In this document: positions 50,486-59,612 of the stretch, in pieces
How positions within the stretch are numbered: the stretch's first letter is position 1
Layout of the letters: each line of letters starts with the position of its first letter
NCBI GenBank assembly: GCA_963765135.1
Contig: CAVXUX010000002.1
Span: forward strand, 1,116,001 to 1,180,000
Reading direction: 5' to 3'
DNA length: 64,000 nt
From: JACVRW01 sp963765135
Lineage (GTDB): Bacteria; Actinomycetota; Thermoleophilia; Solirubrobacterales; Thermoleophilaceae
Translations under genes and position numbers: made by a program
The notes under the pieces: generated by a model
Database searches by the model: none
What the model was told of the DNA's origin: nothing
What the model saw: the letters and a program-made list of their open reading frames with translations, nothing else

Positions 50486-50727
50486 TCGCTCGAGGAGGGT
50501 CCGGTCCTCCGGACGGATCGGGCGGATATGGACTACCGATCCGTCGCGGAGTACGGCGCGCTGAACGGAATCGCGGTTGCGCTGGCTCCCATATGCCCAA
50601 CCTACGTTTCGGCGGCCGGGCGAACATCGGCTAGTGCTGCGGAACGCGATCAGTAGTTACCCGCAACCCCCGGCGTACCGCGCCCCGATGTCGCCACCCC
50701 GGTCGCGTCCTAAAGTCGCCGCGGGTT

Positions 50728-51399
50728 ATGGTCACGAGCGTGGAAACCGAAGAGGCCGCAGCGCCGTCCGGCGCCGTCAGCATCGTCCTGGCGGACGACC
50801 ACGAGGTGGTGCGCAACGGCCTGCGGATGGTGCTCGAGGCCGAGGACGGCTTCGAGGTCGTGGCAGAGGCCGGGGACCTCGAGGGGACACGCCGGTACGT
50901 GCGCGCGCACCGCCCACGCGTGCTCGTGCTCGACCTGAACCTGCCGGAGGGGTCGAGCCTTCCTGCCATCCCCGAACTACGCGAGCAATCACCCGAGACC
51001 GCTGTCGTCGTCCTGACGATGCAGCAGGACCCGGCATTCGCACGTGAGGCGATGCGCGCCGGCGCGCTGGGCTATGTGCTCAAGCACTCGGCCGGTAACG
51101 AGCTGGTCGACGCGGTGCGCGCCGCGGCCGCTGGTGAGACCTACCTGAACCCGAAGCTCGGCGCCCAGCTGGCCGCCGCCCCGCCCGAGCCGGAGGGCCC
51201 GCCGGACGGCCTGACCGAGCGCGAGGTGGAGATCCTGCGGCTGATCGCCCTCGGCCACACCAACTCGGAGATCGGTGAGCAGCTCTACCTGAGCGTGCGG
51301 ACCATCGAGTCGCACCGAGCGCACATTCAGCAAAAGACGAGCCAGTCGACGCGCGCAGAACTGGTTCGCTACGCGCTCGACCACGGCCTGATCGAGTAG
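50728..51399 (+). CDS. NarL/DevR-type response regulator
   Basis: 223 aa. The receiver domain has acidic LADDHEVVRNGLRMVLEAED, phospho-acceptor Asp in VLVLDLNLPEG and signalling Lys in YVLKH. The C-terminal LuxR-type helix-turn-helix is SEIGEQLYLSVRTIESHRAH. It is likely phosphorylated by the GAF histidine kinase at 52142-53864. The surrounding genes (Usp, CBS, arginine deiminase) resemble those controlled by DosR/DevR in mycobacteria, so a low-oxygen or redox-linked role is plausible but inferred. Confidence 0.85.
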   Translation: MVTSVETEEAAAPSGAVSIVLADDHEVVRNGLRMVLEAEDGFEVVAEAGDLEGTRRYVRAHRPRVLVLDLNLPEGSSLPAIPELREQSPETAVVVLTMQQDPAFAREAMRAGALGYVLKHSAGNELVDAVRAAAAGETYLNPKLGAQLAAAPPEPEGPPDGLTEREVEILRLIALGHTNSEIGEQLYLSVRTIESHRAHIQQKTSQSTRAELVRYALDHGLIE

Positions 51400-51404
51400 C
51401 CGAC

Positions 51405-52145
51405 ATGGAGATCGCGGTACTGGCCCTGGCGGGCTGCGGGACCGCGTTGGCCACCGGTATAGGCGCGCTGCCGGTGTCACGGCTCGGTGAGCACGCAACC
51501 ATTATCCGTCCAGCCCTGTGGGGAGTGACGGTTGGCCTCATGACAGTGGCCTCGGTGGTCGGCCTGCTGTTGCCGGCGCTGGACGAGGGCTCCACGGCAT
51601 CGGTGGTCGCCGGGCTTGTCACTGGCACCGTGTTCCTGCTCGCCTCCCGGCGGTGGCTGAAGAAGCGCGACGTGCACGTCGGGCAGCTGAGCGGCGCTGG
51701 GGTCCGCCGGTCGGTGCTCGTCTTTGGCGTCTTGCTGGTCCATAGCCTGCCGGAGGGTTTCGCGATCGGGACGGCGTTCGCCTCGGAGACCGAGGGCCTC
51801 GGTCTGTTCGTGATCCTCGCGATTGCGCTTCAGAATGTGCCCGAGGGAACCAGCGTCGCGATTCCGATGGAGGCGGCCGGCTTCCGCCCGCGGCAGCAGT
51901 TCTGGGCCGCCGTGCTCACGAGCGCGCCCCAGCCGGTCGGCGCGCTCGTCGCGTACGCCCTGGTGGAGCAGATCAACAGCCTGCTGCCGTTCTCGTTCGC
52001 GTTCGCGGCCGGGGCGATGCTGTGCCTCGTCGCTACCGAGCTTGCTCCAGAGGCGTTCAAGCGTCGGACGTTGCCGCTCTCGCTCGCCGGGACGGCCGCG
52101 GGTGCGGCCGTGATGCTGGCACTCGCCGCGCTCCTGGGGGTCTAG
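51405..52145 (+). CDS. ZIP family metal transporter
   Basis: 246 aa with about eight helices. The metal-site motifs HSLPEGFAIG (helix IV) and QNVPEGTSVAIP (helix V) are intact. It should import or export Zn2+ or a related divalent ion. It starts 5 nt after the response-regulator stop, so the two are co-transcribed, and it is convergent with the kinase gene with a 4-nt overlap of ends. Confidence 0.83.
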   Translation: MEIAVLALAGCGTALATGIGALPVSRLGEHATIIRPALWGVTVGLMTVASVVGLLLPALDEGSTASVVAGLVTGTVFLLASRRWLKKRDVHVGQLSGAGVRRSVLVFGVLLVHSLPEGFAIGTAFASETEGLGLFVILAIALQNVPEGTSVAIPMEAAGFRPRQQFWAAVLTSAPQPVGALVAYALVEQINSLLPFSFAFAAGAMLCLVATELAPEAFKRRTLPLSLAGTAAGAAVMLALAALLGV

Positions 52146-53864
52146 GCGGCGCCGGCCTGGCGAGACGGAGGCTCGGCCGCGGCGGCGCCCACATGCCGTG
52201 CGGGTAGCGTCGCCGACACGCGAGTGCCCGCGCCTGACCGGGAGTCGACCTCGAGCGCTCCGCCCGTCAGCTCCACCCGCTCGCGCATGCCGAGCAGCCC
52301 GAAGCCCCGGCGTGGGTCTGTCAGGTTGAAACCACGTCCCTCGTCGCTCACCTCGATCGAAACCAGTCCATCGCGCTCGATTACCCGCGCGGTTGCGCGG
52401 TCGGTGTCCGCGTGTTTGGCGGTGTTGCTGAGCGCCTCCTGCACGAGCCGGTAGACGGTGCCCTCGATCTCGGGCTCGAGACGGCTAGCGCTCCGACCCG
52501 CCTCGACGTCGAGGTCGATCTCTGCCGCCACGCTCACGCCGTGCGCCTCGAGCGTGCGCTCGAAGAGGCTCCGCAGCGCCGGCTCGAGCCCGATGTCGTC
52601 GAGGGCCGCCGGTCGCAGCTCGGTGATCAGGCCCTGGAGCTCGGCGATCTGGGTCTCGAGCTGCCCCACCGCCTGTTCCGCCGCCTGTCTGAGCGGCTCG
52701 CGCCCCCTGCTTGAGGGCGGTCGTGAGGATCACCCGGAGCGCGCCGAGTCCCTGGAGCGTCTCGTCATGAAGCTCGCGTGCCCAGCGGCCGCGCTCCTGG
52801 TCCGCGGACGCGATGCTCATCCGCAGCTGCTCCTCCTCGACGGTCTGGGCGGTGGCCAGAGCCGTGGCGGCGCTGCCGGCGAACGCGCGCATGAGTCGCT
52901 CGTCCTCTGCGCTGAATGACGCGGTGGAGTCGAAGCGGTCGAGCGCGACGAGGACCCCCACACCGCGCCCATGGAAGGAGAGCGGCACGAGCATCGCCAT
53001 CCCTGCGCGGTCGGCCAGCTCTCCGAGGCCAAGCCGCATCCGGCTCGACATCTCCGTCAACCGCTCCGCGTGCCCCGTACGGAGGACCTCGCCGAGTGCG
53101 GTCTGCGCGGACGGGAGCCGCGTGCCGACGGCCTCGTCACCGGTCTCGCCCGCGGCAGCGGCGACTACGAGCTCGGCGTCTTCCGCAAGCAGAACCAGGA
53201 AATGGCGTGCGTCGACGAGCGCCCGGCCGCGTTTGACCACGAGCTCGAGCACGCGGTTCAGGTCGGTCTCGCCGCCGACAGCACGCGTGATGGCGACGGT
53301 CGCCTCGAGCCCGCTCACTGCGCGCTCTAGCTCTCCGCGGCGGGCATCGATGTCCTCGTACAGGTGGGAGTTCTCGATGGCGATCGCCACCCAGCGCGCG
53401 AGGATGAGCAGTGCCTGCTCGTCCGACTCGTCGAACTCGCCGCCCTCCTTTTCGGTCAGATAGATGTTGCCCCACGCTTCGCCGCGCACCAGCACCGATG
53501 CGCCGAGGAACGTCGTCATCGGCGGGTGCTCGGGCGGGAAGCCGTAGCTGCGGGGGTGCTGGCTGATGTCGGCGAGACGAAGTGGCTCGGGATGGCGGAT
53601 CAGCTCGCCTAGGATGCCGCCCCCGCGGGGAAGGTCGCCGATTGCCCGCCGGGTCGACTCGTCGATGCCGACGGTGAGGAACCGTTCGAGCTCCTTGCGA
53701 TCCTGATCCAGGATTCCGACGGCGGCGTAACGCGCGCCGGTGAGCTCGCGGCCGGCTTCGAGCACGCGCTGAAGCACCGCCTCGCTGTCCAGCTCGGCGA
53801 CTATCGAGGTTCCGACTTCGAGCAGAAGACGGAGTCGCTGTTCGTCGAGTCCGCGTCCGTCCAT
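52142..53864 (-). pseudogene. GAF-domain sensor histidine kinase (DosS/DevS-like), one frameshift
   Basis: From ATG 53864: two GAF domains (about 15-165 and 185-330) followed by the HisKA_3 phospho-acceptor ELHDETLQGLGALRV. A one-base excess in a run of five G (near 52706) shifts the rest, which continues ELQGLITELRPAALDDIGLE and an ATPase domain with EALSNTAKHA and GFGLLGMRERVE. Corrected length is about 574 aa. All key residues are present, and the homopolymer context suggests a consensus error. Likely partner of the regulator at 50728. Confidence 0.8.
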
Positions 53865-53927
53865 GGCTGCCAGAGGGACGGTACCCAAGCGGCGCGGGGG
53901 CCGCCACTTGCCGGGCTCGCGGAGCAC

Positions 53928-55076
53928 CTAGCGGAGCTGGCTAGGCGTGGCTGCGGCGTCGAGCGCGGACAGGTACGGACCGAGCTCCTCCGCGACGACC
54001 TTCTCATCGGCCGGCCAGGGCGGTGTGTCGAAGATCTCCGACTCGAAGCTCTCGGCGCCGACCGGGTGCGCGCTCATGAAGAGCGGATCCTTGCCGGTCA
54101 GCAGCTTGCCGCGGATCACCGGGTTGAACGCGGGCGCGCTCGTCTGAGCCCCCGCTAGGACGGCGATTGCCGCCGCGGCGGTGTCGGCCATCTGCGCCCC
54201 GAGCCCGCCGTGCTTGATGGGGTAGTTGGCGGCGTCACCGGCAGCGAACACCCGCCCGCCGGTTCCGGGAACGGAGCAGTGCTTGTCGATCGGCAAAAAG
54301 CCGTTGGCGCCTGCACCCGGCAGTCCGCGGACCGCAGGGCCGGCGACGCGCGGCATCGTGATGATCCGCTGATCCTGCAGCTCGACGCCCTGCGGCTGGA
54401 TGACGAGATGCCGTGCGGCGGGGACCTTCGCGAGCGAGTTGCAGTAAACCTTGATCCCGGCTCGCTCCAGTCGGCTTGTCACGGCGTCGCTGACAGCGGT
54501 CCCGAAGACTGCGAGCGGGCGCGGCTCGGGTGTCACCAGCACTAGCTCCAGGTCTCTGATGTCCATGCTGTAGGCCCGCTCCGCGGTCATCAGTGCGAGC
54601 TCGTAGAGCGGCAGCGGCCACACCGGGCCAACCGGCTGGACGAACGCGAGCCGGCGGGAGTAGCCGCCCTCGACGTCCTGCACGATCCCGTGGTAGGCGG
54701 CGTCGGCGTCGGCGTCGTGGAACGTAGCGACGTGCTGGTAGGACTCGACCTGGCTGGCGCCCACTGCGACCAGGAGTGCGTCGTACTCCACCCGCTTTCC
54801 CTGTTCTGTGTGAACGACGCGTGCGTCTGGGTCGACCCACGCCAGTGAGTCCTGGGTCCACTCGGCGTCGGTGTCGCGCGCGATGCGGCGCAGCGGATAG
54901 CGCCGCGGCGGCCCGAAGGCGAACGGCTCGCGCACCGCCAGCGGGCGGTACACCAGCTCTTCCGTTGGGGCGATCAGCTCGATGTCCACCGAGTCGCCAG
55001 CCAGTCGCCGTAGCCGAAGGAGGCCCTCGACAGCGGCGATGCCTCCGCCACAGATCACTACCCGAAAATCGCTCAT
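53928..55076 (-). CDS. pyridine-nucleotide-disulfide-type FAD oxidoreductase (SQR/NDH-2-like)
   Basis: 382 aa. N-terminal FAD motif VVICGGGIAAVEGLLRLRRL, central EYDALLVAVGAS and a second flavin motif GRVFAAGDAANYPIKHGGLG. The architecture fits sulfide:quinone reductase or type II NADH dehydrogenase relatives; the redox Cys pair of true SQR is not evident. It could oxidise NAD(P)H at the membrane. The kinase frame begins almost at its stop, so the two are co-transcribed. Confidence 0.8.
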   Translation of the reverse strand: MSDFRVVICGGGIAAVEGLLRLRRLAGDSVDIELIAPTEELVYRPLAVREPFAFGPPRRYPLRRIARDTDAEWTQDSLAWVDPDARVVHTEQGKRVEYDALLVAVGASQVESYQHVATFHDADADAAYHGIVQDVEGGYSRRLAFVQPVGPVWPLPLYELALMTAERAYSMDIRDLELVLVTPEPRPLAVFGTAVSDAVTSRLERAGIKVYCNSLAKVPAARHLVIQPQGVELQDQRIITMPRVAGPAVRGLPGAGANGFLPIDKHCSVPGTGGRVFAAGDAANYPIKHGGLGAQMADTAAAAIAVLAGAQTSAPAFNPVIRGKLLTGKDPLFMSAHPVGAESFESEIFDTPPWPADEKVVAEELGPYLSALDAAATPSQLR

Positions 55077-55206
55077 GCCGAGACCGTACGGCGCCGGGTC
55101 TTGCCTGCCATCGGGACCCTGCCACAGCCGGATTGCGGAGAACTACCTATGCGGTTCAGGAGCCTGCGCCGATGTTCGCGGACGCGCTGACGACGAAGCT
55201 GGCGAC

Positions 55207-55641
55207 ATGACTTCTGAACTGCTCGCACACCAGTCGGCCAACGGCTACAAGGATGCTCTCCTCGACCGCGCGGTCGGCGACTTCATGACGCCGGGTTGCG
55301 TCGTGATCTCGCAGGCTGCATCCGTTGCTGATGCGGCGAAGGCGATGAGGTCGCACAGGGTCCACGCGGTGCTCGTGGTCGGCAGCCAAAACGGCACGCC
55401 GCTCGGCTGGATAACGCACCGGGGTCTGCTCGGCTGGATCGGACGAGACCGCAGCCTCGCACGGGCCACCGAGGCGATCACCGAGCAGGTGCGCGCCATC
55501 CCCGCGCACGAGTCGCTCCGTACCGCGCTGTACGCGCTCTCGCTGAGCGGGACCACGCGCCTGCTCGTGCGGAGCAGGCCCCATCAGTTGCCGGAAGGCG
55601 TGCTGAGTGACTTTGACCTCGCCATGGCGGCGGGGCGGTAA
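55207..55641 (+). CDS. CBS-domain-pair protein
   Basis: 144 aa. Two CBS modules (AVGDFMTPGCVVISQAASVA and then VRAIPAHESLRTALYALSLS), with VLVVGSQNGTPLGWITHRGL between. Stand-alone CBS pairs bind adenine nucleotides, and mycobacterial Hrp1, a DosR-regulated protein, has the same build. It is divergent from the FAD oxidoreductase and 21 nt ahead of a UspA gene, heading a four-gene run. Confidence 0.78.
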   Translation: MTSELLAHQSANGYKDALLDRAVGDFMTPGCVVISQAASVADAAKAMRSHRVHAVLVVGSQNGTPLGWITHRGLLGWIGRDRSLARATEAITEQVRAIPAHESLRTALYALSLSGTTRLLVRSRPHQLPEGVLSDFDLAMAAGR

Positions 55642-55662
55642 CCAAGGCCAAAGGAGGCCGAT

Positions 55663-56568
55663 ATGTACCGCAAGATCCTCGTCGGCTATGACGACAGCGA
55701 CCAAGCGAGGGACGCCCTTGCGCTCGGCAAGCAGCTCGCCGACGCGACCGGCGCCGAGCTCGTCGCGGCCGGCGTGTTCCAGTTCGACCCGGTGTGGGGC
55801 GGGTACGACCCGCACTTCCGCGACGCGGACATCGAATACGCCCGCAAGATCGAGGCTGCCGCGAAGTCGGTCGGCGCCGAGGCCGAGGCCACGCCGAGCA
55901 GCTCGCCGGCACGCGGCCTGCACGAGCTCGCCGAGGAGATCGGGGCCGACCTGATCCTCGTCGGCTCCGCGCGTCATGGGCGCGTCGGTCAGATCCTCGC
56001 GGGCAGCACCGGCACCGCCCTGCTGCATGGTTCGCCGTGCGCAGTCGGCATCGCGCCGACCGGCTACCGCGACCACTCGCGCGATGGGATCGTCTCCATC
56101 GCGGTCGGTTTCGACGGCTCAGAGGAATCTGGCCGCGCGCTGATCGCCGCGACCCAGCTCGCCTCGAAAATCGACGCGAAGGTGAAGCTCGTTGCTGTGG
56201 CCGAGCCGCCGCCCATCTCAATCGGGAAGGGCGGCAATGTCGGCCGCCACGAGCTCACCGAGGCGATCCAGGAGGCGATGCGCAACCGGCTCGCAGAGGC
56301 ACGCGAGGCCATCCCCGACGACATCGAGGCGGAGGCCACGCTCATCACCGGGGATCCGGTGGAGGCGCTCGTCGACGTCGCTCAGGCGCCAGGGACGCTG
56401 CTAGTCGTCGGCTCGCGCGGCTATGGCCCGCTGCGGCGTGTGCTGCTCGGGTCGGTCTCGACGGCGCTCGCGCGGTCCGCGGCCTCCCCGCTGATCGTCA
56501 CGCCCCGAGGAATGCACGAGACCGCACCCGAAGCGGACTCCCGCGCCGAGGTCGGGGCCGCGTCATGA
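55663..56568 (+). CDS. tandem universal stress protein (UspA x2)
   Basis: 301 aa, two Usp domains. Domain 1 begins KILVGYDDSDQARDAL and ends with the ATP-binding G-x2-G-x9-G(S/T) pattern (GSARHGRVGQILAGSTGTAL). Domain 2 has VGFDGSEESGRAL and GSRGYGPLRRVLLGSVSTAL. It should bind ATP as in mycobacterial Rv2623-type proteins linked to dormancy. GGAGG precedes ATG 55663. The ATGA overlap couples it to the next Usp gene. Confidence 0.87.
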   Translation: MYRKILVGYDDSDQARDALALGKQLADATGAELVAAGVFQFDPVWGGYDPHFRDADIEYARKIEAAAKSVGAEAEATPSSSPARGLHELAEEIGADLILVGSARHGRVGQILAGSTGTALLHGSPCAVGIAPTGYRDHSRDGIVSIAVGFDGSEESGRALIAATQLASKIDAKVKLVAVAEPPPISIGKGGNVGRHELTEAIQEAMRNRLAEAREAIPDDIEAEATLITGDPVEALVDVAQAPGTLLVVGSRGYGPLRRVLLGSVSTALARSAASPLIVTPRGMHETAPEADSRAEVGAAS

Positions 56569-57503
56569 GTCAGCCGGCCGGACCCGTCCTTCTCACCTAC
56601 GACGGCTCGGAGAGCTCGGCCACCGCGATCGCGGTGGCCGGGCGGCTCCTCCCCGGTCGGCAGGCACTCGTCTGTCACGCCTGGACGGGGGTGTCGCAGA
56701 TGATGCTGCACGGCGCGCTCGCGGAGCTCCCGGAAACCCTGAGCGATGCAGCCGCCGAAATCGACCAGGTCGACCTCGAGCAAGCTGAGAAGACCGCGGC
56801 CGCGGGCGCCCAGCTCGCCGAAGCCGCCGGGTTGAGCGCCAAACCGCTGCCCGTCCGCGAAGAGCGGAAGACGTGGCGCACGCTGCTCCAGGCGGCAGAG
56901 GCGCATCATGCTTCTTTGATTGTCGCCGGCGCACACGGCACGTCCGGCATCGGCCGGGCGCTCCTCGGAAGCGTGTCGACCGGCCTCGTTCATCACTCTC
57001 ACCTGCCGGTGCTGGTCGTGCCCGCCACGACTCGCGGCGAAGAAACCGATGGACCGCTGCTGCTCTGCTATGACGGCTCGGATCCGGCGAAGCGCGCGAT
57101 TGAGATCGCGGGCGAGCTATTCGATTCGCAGCCGGCGCTCGTGTTCCACTTCTGGGAGTCCTGGGTCGCAGAGGCACCCGCCCTTGCCGCTCTCAGCAGA
57201 TCGGTGGAGGGGATGGCGGCCGAGCTCGACGAGATCGGCGAGGATCTGTCGTCGAAAGTCACAGGCGACGGCGTGGAGCTCGCCGAGCAAGCGGGCTTCA
57301 ACGCCACCGCACTCTCCGAGCGAGCGGTCGGACCCGGCTGGATGGCGGTTCGGGACATTGCCAACCACCACGAGTGCGCCGCGATCGTTATCGGCTCTCG
57401 CGGGCTCACCGGCGTGTCGGCAGCGCTCGGAAGCGTGTCGAACGGCGTCGTCCACAACAGCCGGCGGCCGGTGCTCGTGGTCCCACCGGAGGAGGACGAA
57501 TGA
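56565..57503 (+). CDS. tandem universal stress protein (UspA x2), second copy
   Basis: 312 aa, two Usp domains (LLTYDGSESSATAIAVAGRL ... GAHGTSGIGRALLGSVSTGL; LLCYDGSDPAKRAIEIAGEL ... GSRGLTGVSAALGSVSNGVV). The ATP-loop glycines are retained in both. Overlaps its neighbours at both ends by ATGA, so CBS-Usp-Usp-flavodoxin is one operon. Confidence 0.87.
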   Translation: MSQPAGPVLLTYDGSESSATAIAVAGRLLPGRQALVCHAWTGVSQMMLHGALAELPETLSDAAAEIDQVDLEQAEKTAAAGAQLAEAAGLSAKPLPVREERKTWRTLLQAAEAHHASLIVAGAHGTSGIGRALLGSVSTGLVHHSHLPVLVVPATTRGEETDGPLLLCYDGSDPAKRAIEIAGELFDSQPALVFHFWESWVAEAPALAALSRSVEGMAAELDEIGEDLSSKVTGDGVELAEQAGFNATALSERAVGPGWMAVRDIANHHECAAIVIGSRGLTGVSAALGSVSNGVVHNSRRPVLVVPPEEDE

Positions 57504-58027
57504 GCCGGATCCTGGTCGCATACGCCAGCAAACACGGCGCCACCGCCGAAATCGCCGAGGCGGTGGCAGCTGAACTCCGGCAGGCCGGCCACGAGGTCGA
57601 CTATGTGTCCGCCGAGAAGGTGTCCGGCATCGATGCCTACGACGCGGCCGTGATCGGAAGCGCGGTCTACATGAAGCGGTGGCTGCCGGAGGCCCGGCGT
57701 CTCCTGAAGCGGCACGCCAAGGAGCTGGCCGACCGTCCGTTCTGGGTCTTCAGCTCAGGCCCATTCGGCGAGAAGCCGGACGCGTCGTGGTCAGAGCCGC
57801 CGCGCACCATCAAGCGTGCCGAACACCTGGGCGTCCGTGACCACGTCGTCTTCGGCGGCCGGCTCCCGCTCGAGCCGAGCAACTTCATGGAGCGCGCAAT
57901 GGTCCGCGACTGCCCACCGGACAAACGCGACCTCCGCGACTGGGACGCAATTCACAGTTGGGCGGCTGAGATCGCGACGGAACTCTCGTCGGGTGTCACG
58001 AGTCCCACAGCGTCGTCTTCTCGTTAA
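57500..58027 (+). CDS. flavodoxin-domain protein (HemG-like)
   Basis: 175 aa. The FMN phosphate loop YASKHGATAEIAEAVAAEL and VIGSAVYMKRW, then WVFSSGPFGEKP, match the flavodoxin_5/HemG (menaquinone-dependent protoporphyrinogen oxidase-type) family. In this operon an electron-transfer or stress role is as likely as haem synthesis, since no other haem gene is near. ATG 57500 overlaps the Usp stop. Confidence 0.8.
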   Translation: MSRILVAYASKHGATAEIAEAVAAELRQAGHEVDYVSAEKVSGIDAYDAAVIGSAVYMKRWLPEARRLLKRHAKELADRPFWVFSSGPFGEKPDASWSEPPRTIKRAEHLGVRDHVVFGGRLPLEPSNFMERAMVRDCPPDKRDLRDWDAIHSWAAEIATELSSGVTSPTASSSR

Positions 58028-58067
58028 TCACCAGTTGTTCGGTTCACGCGCGAGACTCCCAACCGGA

Positions 58068-58724
58068 ATGCATGGCGCAGACACCCTCCTCGGTGATGTG
58101 GAGCACGCGGCTGCGGCCGTCGACCTCTACTGGTTGCCACTCGGCGCCGGCGGGCATTTCGTGCGGCTTAACGGTCGCCTTTACGAGACGGTGGCGGCTC
58201 GCCTGCAACGGCGCTCCGTGTACGACCTCTACCACTCCGCGCTGCAGGTCGAGGTCCCCGAGGGCAAATTCGTGATCGAGCAGGCACCGGTCCATGACTG
58301 GAGCGGCGAGGACCGGGGAGTCGTTGCCGAAGGCGCCGTCGGCGCTCGGTGGGCGGGCCGTTTCAGGATCTTCCGCTACGAGATCCGTCTCTGGCGCGGC
58401 GGGCACATCCCGGACGTCGCGGAGGCCGTGGACAGCCCCCGGCGACTGACCGACGACCCAGCTCGTGCGCGCCGCGTGCTCGAGGTGGTCCGCCAAATTC
58501 CGACCCCCGTGTGGGGCCGCGATGAACTTGCTGCAGGTGAGATGTGGAACTCGAACTCGGTGATCGCGTGGACGCTCGTGCGAAGCGGCATAGAAACAGC
58601 ATCGATTGACCTCCCGGCACACGGACGGGCACCGGGCTGGCACGCCGGCCTCGTCGTCGCGGATAGGTCCGAGGAAGCCACGACAGCGGCCGCCGGAACG
58701 CTGCAGCGCTCAGCGACTCGATAG
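58068..58724 (+). CDS. hypothetical protein
   Basis: 218 aa, family not recognised. It has GGHFVRLNGRLYETVAARLQ near the N-terminus, a WAGRFRIFRYEIRLWRGGHI centre and MWNSNSVIAWTLVRSG near the end. The 'His early, N-S-N-x-x-x-W late' order faintly recalls permuted papain-like (NlpC/YiiX) folds with a Ser in the Cys position, but this is speculative. Codon usage looks like the neighbours. The ribosome site is weak. It lies 40 nt after the flavodoxin gene. Confidence 0.5.
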   Translation: MHGADTLLGDVEHAAAAVDLYWLPLGAGGHFVRLNGRLYETVAARLQRRSVYDLYHSALQVEVPEGKFVIEQAPVHDWSGEDRGVVAEGAVGARWAGRFRIFRYEIRLWRGGHIPDVAEAVDSPRRLTDDPARARRVLEVVRQIPTPVWGRDELAAGEMWNSNSVIAWTLVRSGIETASIDLPAHGRAPGWHAGLVVADRSEEATTAAAGTLQRSATR

Positions 58725-58750
58725 GGCGCCGCGGCAGACGACCATGGTGC

Positions 58751-59401
58751 TTACGCGGACACGTCTGTCCTAACCCCTTCGGGCTCGGCCCCGATAAGCA
58801 TGATGGCGAGCACTGACTGCCACACCAGATAGCCGCCGATGCCGATGCGCTCGCTAACGCCGGCCCATGGCGTCGGCAGGTTCGCCTCGAGCCGGGACGC
58901 TTGGGTGGCGGTCAGCCCGCCGGTCACCAGGAGGATCAGGATGGTGCAGATTGAGTAGAGGCGGAACCTTCTACCGAAGGCGGTGGACCCGAACCCGATC
59001 GCGAGCAGAATGAGCACGCTGTTCACGCCCGTGACGATGATGTGCATGGTGTCGGTGCGGGATCCCTCGCCCCTGGCCAGCGCCTCGCGCTGGTGCATCG
59101 GAAAGAGCGGCGCGGGCAGGTCGGAGGCCGCGAGCACCATGAGCAGGACTCCCGTGGCGCGGAGACCGCGCTTTCGACCAGCCGACCCGCGGACACCAAG
59201 CCCGAACGGGACAAGAAGCGCGCCGTGGCAGGTCAGAAGCGGGATGACCACCGGTCGGGAGGGTGCGTCGACAGCGGACAACTCACTGACGGTCTGAGAG
59301 CTGAGGCCGTAGCTGCTCCAGCGCCGAGCCCCGACCACGTTGGCACCAACGTAGAGCAGCGAAGACATGATCCCGCAGGTGAGCAAGAGCTTTCGTCGCA
59401 T
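58751..59401 (-). CDS. DUF998 family membrane protein
   Basis: 216 aa with about six membrane helices. The N-terminal LLTCGIMSSLLYVGANVVGA, the YGLSSQTVSELSAVDAPSRP loop and the FPMHQREALARGEGSRTDTM region are typical of DUF998 proteins. The function is unknown. It lies 19 nt after the DUF4177 gene on the same strand and may be the last gene of the arc unit. Confidence 0.8.
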   Translation of the reverse strand: MRRKLLLTCGIMSSLLYVGANVVGARRWSSYGLSSQTVSELSAVDAPSRPVVIPLLTCHGALLVPFGLGVRGSAGRKRGLRATGVLLMVLAASDLPAPLFPMHQREALARGEGSRTDTMHIIVTGVNSVLILLAIGFGSTAFGRRFRLYSICTILILLVTGGLTATQASRLEANLPTPWAGVSERIGIGGYLVWQSVLAIMLIGAEPEGVRTDVSA

Positions 59402-59420
59402 CGTCTCCTCCGGCGGTCGC

Positions 59421-59612
59421 TTACGCGACCGGCCGCTTCAGGAGGACGACGGGCCACGCGACAAGGTCACCACGCTTCAGCGATAGGCCGACCCCCTCCC
59501 AGCCCTGCGAGCCGAGCTCATTGAGACGCTCGGGGCTCGAGCCGTTGGACTTCTTCTTGAGGCCGGCGGCGTCCTCCAGAGGGGCCACCAGGTATTCCCA
59601 CTTCTGATCCAT
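59421..59612 (-). CDS. DUF4177-like small protein
   Basis: 63 aa. KWEYLVAPLEDA and LNELGSQGWEGVGLSLKRGD, ending VLLKRPV, match the short DUF4177 beta-alpha fold. ATG 59612 has GGAGGG. Its first half overlaps, in another frame, the apparent C-terminal extension of the carbamate kinase. The function is unknown. Confidence 0.7.
   Translation of the reverse strand: MDQKWEYLVAPLEDAAGLKKKSNGSSPERLNELGSQGWEGVGLSLKRGDLVAWPVVLLKRPVA

Noticed and set aside
50600..55206. DosR-type palindromes (GGGAC...GTCCC) upstream of the regulator, CBS and oxidoreductase genes
   Set aside because: Only weak partial matches such as GGGTC-N12-GGACCC near 55098 were seen, not enough to call a shared operator.
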